Assembly (NCBI GenBank): GCA_947072805.1 | Contig: CAMTJK010000101.1 | Location: 1 to 11,260 of the forward strand | DNA: 11,260 nt | Origin: an uncultured Prevotella sp. | GTDB taxonomy: Bacteria; Bacteroidota; Bacteroidia; Bacteroidales; Bacteroidaceae | Direction of reading: 5' to 3' | Part shown: in pieces, positions 6,781 through 11,260 of the stretch | Layout: every line of letters begins with the position of its first letter | How positions within the stretch are numbered: position 1 is the stretch's first letter | Program-made: the position numbers and the translations under genes | Notes under the pieces: model-generated | What the model saw: only the letters and a program-made list of their open reading frames with translations | Told to the model about the DNA's origin: nothing | Databases searched by the model: none

Positions 6781-8672
6781 CATTGAATCACATAATAAGC
6801 AGACTGAAAAACGGGCATAGAATCATTCTCTTTGTGGTTCTATGCCTTTTTGGATTATGTGCAGTCAGTTCACAAAGACCTGTCGGCGACAAGAAACCTG
6901 CAACCAAAGGGCAGCAGACGAAGAAGCGGAAGACATCAACGCCGAAAGATACGACCACTTACGAGAACAACCGCGTATATCTTCTGCATTCCGACGAGTT
7001 GAGCTTCGACAGATACCGCAATCCCGATGCACAGATACTTAACGGCAATGTGGCTTTCCGCCATCAGGGCGCCACTCTCTATTGCGACAGCGCACATTTC
7101 TACGAAAAGTCAAACTCGTTTGAGGCTTTCCGCAATGTGAGGATGTATCAGGGCGATACGCTCTCGCTTTTTTGCGATTACGCCTACTACGACGGCGATG
7201 AGCTGATGTGCATGGCGAGATACAATGTGGTGCTGAAGAACCGCGAATCGACACTCTATACCGACAGCCTCAATTACGACAGGCTCTACAGCAACGCGTA
7301 TTATTTTGAAGGCGGCAAGCTCGTAGACAAGAAAGCCACTCTTACATCCGACTGGGGCGAGTACAACACCGAGACCAAGCAGGCGGTGTTCAATTTCAGT
7401 GTGAAGATGCGCGGAGAAGACTATGTGATAACCTCCGACACACTGTATTATGACACGAAGATATCGCTCGCCCACGTCACCGGACCGTCCGACATATTGT
7501 CAGGAACCAGCCACATCTACACGGAGAACGGATACTACAATACGCAGACCGACAGGGCGCAGCTCTTTGACCGTTCCGTGATAAAGGACGGAGGCAAGAT
7601 AATAGTAGGCGACAGCGTTTATTACGACAAGGTGGGCGGCACGAGCGAGGCTTTCATGAATGTAGTGTACACCGATACGCTGAACAAGAACATGCTTACC
7701 GCCGACTATTGTTTCTACAATGAGCTTACCGGTTACGGCATGGCTACCGATAAGGCTGTGGCTATAGACTATTCGCAGAAGGATTCTCTATATATGCACG
7801 CCGACACTTTCAAGATTTTTACTTTCAATATCAACACCGACTCCGTCTACCGCAAGCTCCACGGCTACCATAAGGTACGGGCTTACAGGGTGGATGTGCA
7901 GGCTGTGTGCGACTCGCTCGTGTTCGACAGCCGCGATTCCTGCCTCACCATGTACCGTGACCCTATAGTCTGGAACCTCAACCAGCAGTTGCTCGGCGAG
8001 GTAATAAAGGTATATATGGGCGATTCCACCATCGACCGTGCACATGTCATAGGGCAGGCATTGTCGGTGGAGCAGATGCCCGACTCTGTTCACTTCAACC
8101 AGGTGTCTTCTAAAGAGATGTTTGCATTCTTTGAGAACGGCGAGGTGTATGAAGCCGATGCAAACGACAACGTGCAGATAGTATATTATCCCGTAGATGA
8201 CAGTGACGGTGCTCTCATCGGACTTAATTACACGGAGACTTCGCAGCTGAAGATGTTTCTTGAGAACCGCAAGATGCAGAAGATATGGATGCCAAAGGCC
8301 GAGGGCACGCTTTATCCGATGTCGCAGATACCGCCGGACAAGAAGTTCCTGCCCAATTATGCGTGGTTCGACTATGTGCGCCCGCTTGACAAGGATGATA
8401 TATTCAACTGGAGAGGCAAAAAAGCCGGCACCGAACTCAAAGAGCAAAAGCGCCGCAGTGCCCCGCTGCAGAAGTTGAAGAAGAGCAGCGGCAGTAGTAC
8501 AGAAAAGCCGGTACAGGCAGACAATACGGTGAACACGGATACCACAGCCGTCGCTGCACAACCCGCAGCAGCCGATTCTGCTACTGAAGTCAAACCCTCC
8601 GATACGCCCGCAACAGCCGACAGCGCCGCCGATATCGCAGATCCGGTTGCAACGGAAGAACCCCAGCAATGA
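6777..8672 (+). CDS. OstA/LptA-like envelope protein with repeated beta-strand domain
   Basis: The 631-residue protein begins with a hydrophobic segment (about 16-32) that should act as a signal peptide or membrane anchor, then a basic Lys/Thr-rich linker (34-62). From about 66 to beyond 300 it carries OstA-type beta-strand repeats: YLLHSDELSFDRY, AQILNGNVAFRHQGATLYCDSAHFY, STLYTDSLNYDRL, YVITSDTLYYDTK and IIVGDSVYYDK. OstA/LptA domains carry lipopolysaccharide across the periplasm; this one is far longer than LptA of about 180 residues and is the form commonly seen beside SurA genes in Bacteroidota. The last 85 or so residues are low-complexity Ala/Thr/Asp/Pro, ending ATEEPQQ. Its ATG overlaps the previous stop (ATGA), and its own TGA overlaps the next start. 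Oddly, a strong hairpin with a T run lies within codons 13-25. An LPS-transport role is inferred from domain and context. Confidence 0.85.
   Translation: MTLNHIISRLKNGHRIILFVVLCLFGLCAVSSQRPVGDKKPATKGQQTKKRKTSTPKDTTTYENNRVYLLHSDELSFDRYRNPDAQILNGNVAFRHQGATLYCDSAHFYEKSNSFEAFRNVRMYQGDTLSLFCDYAYYDGDELMCMARYNVVLKNRESTLYTDSLNYDRLYSNAYYFEGGKLVDKKATLTSDWGEYNTETKQAVFNFSVKMRGEDYVITSDTLYYDTKISLAHVTGPSDILSGTSHIYTENGYYNTQTDRAQLFDRSVIKDGGKIIVGDSVYYDKVGGTSEAFMNVVYTDTLNKNMLTADYCFYNELTGYGMATDKAVAIDYSQKDSLYMHADTFKIFTFNINTDSVYRKLHGYHKVRAYRVDVQAVCDSLVFDSRDSCLTMYRDPIVWNLNQQLLGEVIKVYMGDSTIDRAHVIGQALSVEQMPDSVHFNQVSSKEMFAFFENGEVYEADANDNVQIVYYPVDDSDGALIGLNYTETSQLKMFLENRKMQKIWMPKAEGTLYPMSQIPPDKKFLPNYAWFDYVRPLDKDDIFNWRGKKAGTELKEQKRRSAPLQKLKKSSGSSTEKPVQADNTVNTDTTAVAAQPAAADSATEVKPSDTPATADSAADIADPVATEEPQQ
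6813..6851 (+). terminator. Terminator-like hairpin inside the 5' end of the OstA-like gene
   Basis: The arms GGCATAGAATCAT (6814-6826) and GTGGTTCTATGCC (6834-6846) pair over 13 positions (eleven Watson-Crick, two G-U) around the 7-nt loop TCTCTTT, followed directly by TTTTT (6847-6851). A run of A before the 5' arm could pair with the T run. This is the shape of an intrinsic terminator, but it lies 37 nt inside a coding sequence, just after the end of the surA-like gene. It may reduce transcription into the OstA-like and mutL genes, or act as attenuator or 3'-end stabiliser; translating ribosomes would be expected to disrupt it. Confidence 0.5.
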
Positions 8673-8959
8673 TGTTTCCATTTACAAACATACGTCCGCG
8701 ACGCTTCCATCACCCTATGATATATGCCGACGAGCGCAGGCAGAGGCTTCTCGACATTGAGGCGCGAGCCCGGCGCGAACTCGGAATGCAGGCAGACGCA
8801 CAGCAGCCACGTGACGCACTGCGCGGAACCTTCACCACACGCAGTGAGCAGTTGCGCCGCAAGAACAGCCGTTCGGTGTGGGGCAGGGCAGGGAACACGG
8901 TGCTGATAGTGGCGCTCCTCGCCTTGTTGCTGGTCATACGATATATATTTATGGGCTAA
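8669..8959 (+). CDS. Small conserved-type protein with one C-terminal membrane segment, function unknown
   Basis: This 96-residue protein is very basic. It starts MMFPFTNIRPRRFHHPMIYADERRQ, continues with a charged probable helix (about 21-40, DERRQRLLDIEARARRELGM), and ends with a single hydrophobic segment (about 75-93) followed by RYIFMG. The basic part before the membrane segment suggests a tail-anchored inner-membrane protein with its N-terminus in the cytosol. Its ATG overlaps the stop of the OstA-like gene (ATGATG; either Met could be the start) and it ends 31 nt before mutL, so it is clearly a member of the run. I recall similar small proteins with an R-x-F-x-x-x-x-x-Y-x-DER opening next to mutL in other Bacteroidota, sometimes mislabelled as a riboflavin synthase subunit; nothing here supports that enzyme function. 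A real gene, role unknown. Confidence 0.8.
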   Translation: MMFPFTNIRPRRFHHPMIYADERRQRLLDIEARARRELGMQADAQQPRDALRGTFTTRSEQLRRKNSRSVWGRAGNTVLIVALLALLLVIRYIFMG

Positions 8960-8990
8960 AAGGCGCATAATACAAAACAGAATTTTCTTT

Positions 8991-10826
8991 ATGAGTGATA
9001 TAATACAACTGCTTCCCGACTCGGTAGCCAACCAGATTGCCGCCGGAGAGGTGATACAACGCCCCGCCTCGGTGATAAAGGAACTTGTAGAAAACGCCAT
9101 CGATGCCGGCGCACAGACCATAAGTGTCATTGTTACCGATGCCGGACGCACAGCCATACAGGTTATCGACGACGGGAAGGGCATGTCGGATACCGATGCG
9201 CGCCTGGCGTTCGAACGCCATGCCACGTCGAAGATACGCAAGGCCGACGATCTCTTTGCCCTGCGTACAATGGGATTCCGCGGCGAGGCATTGGCTTCGA
9301 TAGCCGCCGTGGCGCAGGTGGAACTGAAGACACGCATGGCCACCGACGATGTGGGCACACACATCTGCATATCGGGCTCGCGCGTCACAAGCCAGGAGCC
9401 GGTAGCCTGTCCTGTGGGCAGCAATTTCCTTGTAGAGAACCTCTTTTTCAATGTCCCGGCGCGAAGAAAATTCCTAAAGACCAACGCTACCGAGCTCAAC
9501 AATATCCTCGCGGCTTATGAGCGCATCGTACTCGTATATCCTTCCATCTCGTTTACTCTGCAGAGCAACGGCTCGGAGATGCTCAACCTGCGCGCCGGAA
9601 GTTTGCGCCAACGCATATCCGACGTGTTCGGCAAACGCTTCAATCAAGATATCCTGCCGGTAAATGTCGATACATCCATCTGCCGTATCAGCGGATTTGT
9701 GGGCAAGCCGGAGTCGGCGCGCAAGAAGGGGGCGCACCAGTATTTCTTTGTAAACGGCAGATACATGAAGCATCCCTATTTCCATAAGGCTGTGATGAAC
9801 GCCTTTGAGCGCCTTTTGCCTGTGGGCATGCAGGTGCCTTACTTCATCTATTTCGATGTGGAGCCGGCAGACATTGATGTAAACATACACCCCACGAAGA
9901 CGGAAATAAAGTTTGAAAACGAGCAAGCCATATGGCAAATTCTTACGGCTGCGGTTAAGGATGCCATCGGACTGTTCTGCGAGGTGCCCTCCATCGACTT
10001 CGACACCGAGGGACGTCCCGACATTCCCGTGTTCGACTCGACGCGCAGTGTGGCTCCGCCCGAACCGTCATTCAATCCGTCATATAATCCTTTCAAGGCT
10101 ATGCCGAATGCCCCCGGGCACGTGCCCGACAAGTGGCAAACGCTATATGAGGATGCCGGAGCTGCGCACCGTTCCGCCGACGCCTCCCTCTTCGCTCTTC
10201 CTCCAGCCGAAGATGACGAGGATATGGGCAACCGCCTGCCGTCAGACGACATTATCGCCGAGAAGTCGCCCGCCCATTATCAATATAAGGGCAGGTATGT
10301 CATGACAGCCGTTAAGTCGGGACTGATGATTATCGACCAGCACCGTGCCGACCTGCGCATACGTTATGAGCGTTTCATGGCACGCATGTCGTCGGAATCG
10401 GCAGGCTGTCAGAGAGTTCTCTTTCCCGAAGTAGTTACCTTTTCGCCCTCCGAGTCGGTCATCGTGTCGCGTATCATCCCCGAGCTCGAGCATGTAGGCT
10501 TCGAGCTTACCGACCTTGGCGGCAACAGCTTTGCCGTGAACGGCATTCCCTCCGGACTTGAGGGACTTGACATTGTGGCCATGATTCACGACATGGTCGG
10601 TGAAGCCATCGACAAAGCCGGCAGCCGAATAGAGGAGATAAAGAAGTCGATAGCCTTCAGTATGGCACGCCATTCTGCCATCCCGCAGGGACAGATAATG
10701 GGAAACGACGAGATGGAAAACCTCATCAACGAGCTCTTCGCCTGTTCCAACGTAAACTACACCCCGGATGGCAAGTCGATAATCACCATATTAAGGCAGG
10801 ATGAGATAGAACGCCTCTTTGGTTAA
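8991..10826 (+). CDS. mutL: DNA mismatch repair protein MutL
   Basis: MutL couples MutS mismatch recognition to strand incision and excision. The 611-residue protein has an N-terminal GHKL ATPase (about 1-330): NQIAAGEVIQRPASVIKELVENAIDAG region (14-40), IDDGKGM (59-65), ATSKIRKADDLFALRTMGFRGEAL (78-101). The transducer domain contains the KKGAHQYFFVNGRY and VDVEP-like/DVNIHPTKTEIKF segments (to about 309). A variable linker (about 335-428) leads to the dimerisation domain (about 430-611). There, QRVLFP (474-479) fits the sliding-clamp-binding motif. The endonuclease motif DQHA-x2-E-x4-E is altered to DQHRADLRIRYE (449-460), and the CPHGRP motif is TPDGKS (591-596), so nuclease activity is doubtful; this variant appears usual for the phylum. 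It starts 31 nt after the small membrane protein, has no clear Shine-Dalgarno sequence, and is the last gene of the run. Confidence 0.97.
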   Translation: MSDIIQLLPDSVANQIAAGEVIQRPASVIKELVENAIDAGAQTISVIVTDAGRTAIQVIDDGKGMSDTDARLAFERHATSKIRKADDLFALRTMGFRGEALASIAAVAQVELKTRMATDDVGTHICISGSRVTSQEPVACPVGSNFLVENLFFNVPARRKFLKTNATELNNILAAYERIVLVYPSISFTLQSNGSEMLNLRAGSLRQRISDVFGKRFNQDILPVNVDTSICRISGFVGKPESARKKGAHQYFFVNGRYMKHPYFHKAVMNAFERLLPVGMQVPYFIYFDVEPADIDVNIHPTKTEIKFENEQAIWQILTAAVKDAIGLFCEVPSIDFDTEGRPDIPVFDSTRSVAPPEPSFNPSYNPFKAMPNAPGHVPDKWQTLYEDAGAAHRSADASLFALPPAEDDEDMGNRLPSDDIIAEKSPAHYQYKGRYVMTAVKSGLMIIDQHRADLRIRYERFMARMSSESAGCQRVLFPEVVTFSPSESVIVSRIIPELEHVGFELTDLGGNSFAVNGIPSGLEGLDIVAMIHDMVGEAIDKAGSRIEEIKKSIAFSMARHSAIPQGQIMGNDEMENLINELFACSNVNYTPDGKSIITILRQDEIERLFG

Positions 10827-11086
10827 ACCCAAATCTAAAGACAGATTTCCTCTATAAACAGTAAGGTTTTTATTCTGCTGCTGTAAAGGTGGTTTTATGC
10901 ACGTACGGGTTAAGGAGCATTCCGCCTCTGCCGCATCCACAATCATTTTTCCATATGCATTATTAGCTCAAAGCCGAATGCCTCGCGCGCGCGTTCCTTA
11001 TATTATATATATAGGGAGAAAGAAAGCTGTTTTGCACAGATACCGCCGTGTCCAATCCCGGAAAGGTGAGAGAATGAAATCCGGGT
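10827..11086. other. Gene-free region downstream of mutL
   Basis: No convincing gene is present; a 65-codon ATG frame (10897-11094) has no recognisable features and runs into the repeat arm. Five bases after the mutL stop is a small hairpin (AAATCT at 10831-10836 with AGATTT at 10843-10848) with only a short pyrimidine tail, a weak terminator candidate. Further on are a CG run and AT run (10984-11013), and CCCGGA / TCCGGG arms (11057-11062 and 11080-11085) directly before the repeat arm. Confidence 0.5.
10984..11013. repeat. CG run followed by AT run, second copy of the spacer composite
   Basis: CGCGCGCGCG (10984-10993) is followed after a short spacer by TTATATTATATATATA and GGG. CCTTATA and TATAGGG can pair, with one G-U. 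The arrangement CTCGCGCGCG, short gap, then TTATAT/ATATATATA matches the composite at 1247-1279 in the same orientation. Confidence 0.6.
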
Positions 11087-11137
11087 GCTCGTAACTGCAC
11101 TTAATGAAAGTTAATTTGTAAAGATATTTGGTCGAAT
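11087..11137. repeat. Right arm of the 51-bp perfect inverted repeat
   Basis: It is the exact reverse complement of 1-51. An 8-base direct repeat AAATCCGG flanks it at 11077-11084 and 11149-11156. Part of it, TTAATGAAAGT (11101-11111), recurs at 11178-11188. TTAATTTG and GATATTTG within the arm are each one base off the TAnnTTTG -7 consensus, so an outward-facing promoter is possible but unproven. Confidence 0.95.
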
Positions 11138-11260
11138 TTAACATTTTTAAATCCGGCATTCTAGGTGTAAATTTTTGTTAATGAAAGTGGGGCAAATTAT
11201 GCCTTCGACGGGTCGAAAAACGATTACGCTTATTTGGCAACGCGATTTCATCGATTTCGC
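11138..11260. other. AT-rich region at window end, no gene recognised
   Basis: The stretch holds AT-rich sequence and a second TTAATGAAAGT (11178-11188). An ATG frame from 11181 stays open to the window edge (MKVGQIMPSTGRK...), only 26 codons, with no recognisable motif and no clear ribosome binding site, so I do not call it a gene. It could be the 5' region of a gene beyond the window. Confidence 0.4.

Noticed and set aside
8372..9502. 376-codon minus-strand open frame over the OstA-like, small and mutL genes
   Set aside because: It overlaps three well-supported plus-strand genes and has Ser/Ala-rich composition without motifs; antisense shadow.
10897..11094. 65-codon frame downstream of mutL
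   Set aside because: It reads through the CG/AT tracts and into the repeat arm, with no motif or convincing start context.
1..11137. Composite transposon or integrative element bounded by the inverted repeat
   Set aside because: No transposase, integrase or cargo gene lies inside; the contents are ordinary housekeeping genes.
11040..11137. tRNA or structured RNA around the CCCGGA / TCCGGG arms
   Set aside because: No cloverleaf or known riboswitch core can be drawn; the pairing is six bases with a 17-nt loop.
11181..11260. Open frame beginning with ATG at 11181 as a partial gene (mraZ considered because of the nearby GTGGGG)
   Set aside because: The visible 26 codons do not resemble MraZ or any family I know, and only one GTGGG element is present.

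Overview
The window looks like chromosomal DNA from a member of the Bacteroidales (phylum Bacteroidota). Reasons: the guaB - parvulin isomerases - OstA-like protein - small membrane protein - mutL order, the perfect TAnnTTTG -7 element ahead of guaB, poor Shine-Dalgarno sequences before most genes, and a MutL with the DQHRA / NYTPDGK style of C-terminal domain. A Muribaculaceae- or Prevotella-like genome is plausible, but that finer placement is inference.

Layout. Positions 1-51 are one arm of a perfect inverted repeat; the other arm is at 11087-11137. Next to the left arm lies a broken adenine deaminase gene (about 231-1234, +) with no recognisable N-terminus and an internal deletion that removed the catalytic core. 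It converges on a SpoU/TrmH-type RNA methyltransferase (1282-2088, -) across a 47-bp spacer holding a CG run and an AT palindrome. A 346-bp divergent spacer then carries the guaB promoter.

From 2435 to 10826 six genes run in the same direction with gaps of 31 nt or less and two ATGA overlaps: guaB (IMP dehydrogenase), two secreted SurA/PpiC-type foldases, a large OstA/LptA-like envelope protein, a 96-residue protein with one C-terminal membrane segment, and mutL. The four middle genes form a compact envelope-biogenesis block (outer-membrane protein folding plus probable lipopolysaccharide transport) between a nucleotide-synthesis gene and a mismatch-repair gene. A strong terminator-like hairpin lies inside the first codons of the OstA-like gene and could split or attenuate the operon.

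The last 434 bp have no convincing gene. They hold a second CG-run/AT-run composite, the right repeat arm and AT-rich sequence. I saw no tRNA, rRNA, CRISPR array, transposase or phage gene, and no convincing new defence or metabolic system. The most unusual items are the 11-kb-spaced inverted repeat, the hairpin inside the OstA-like gene, a 24-bp perfect palindrome in the second surA-like gene, and the repeated CG/AT composite.
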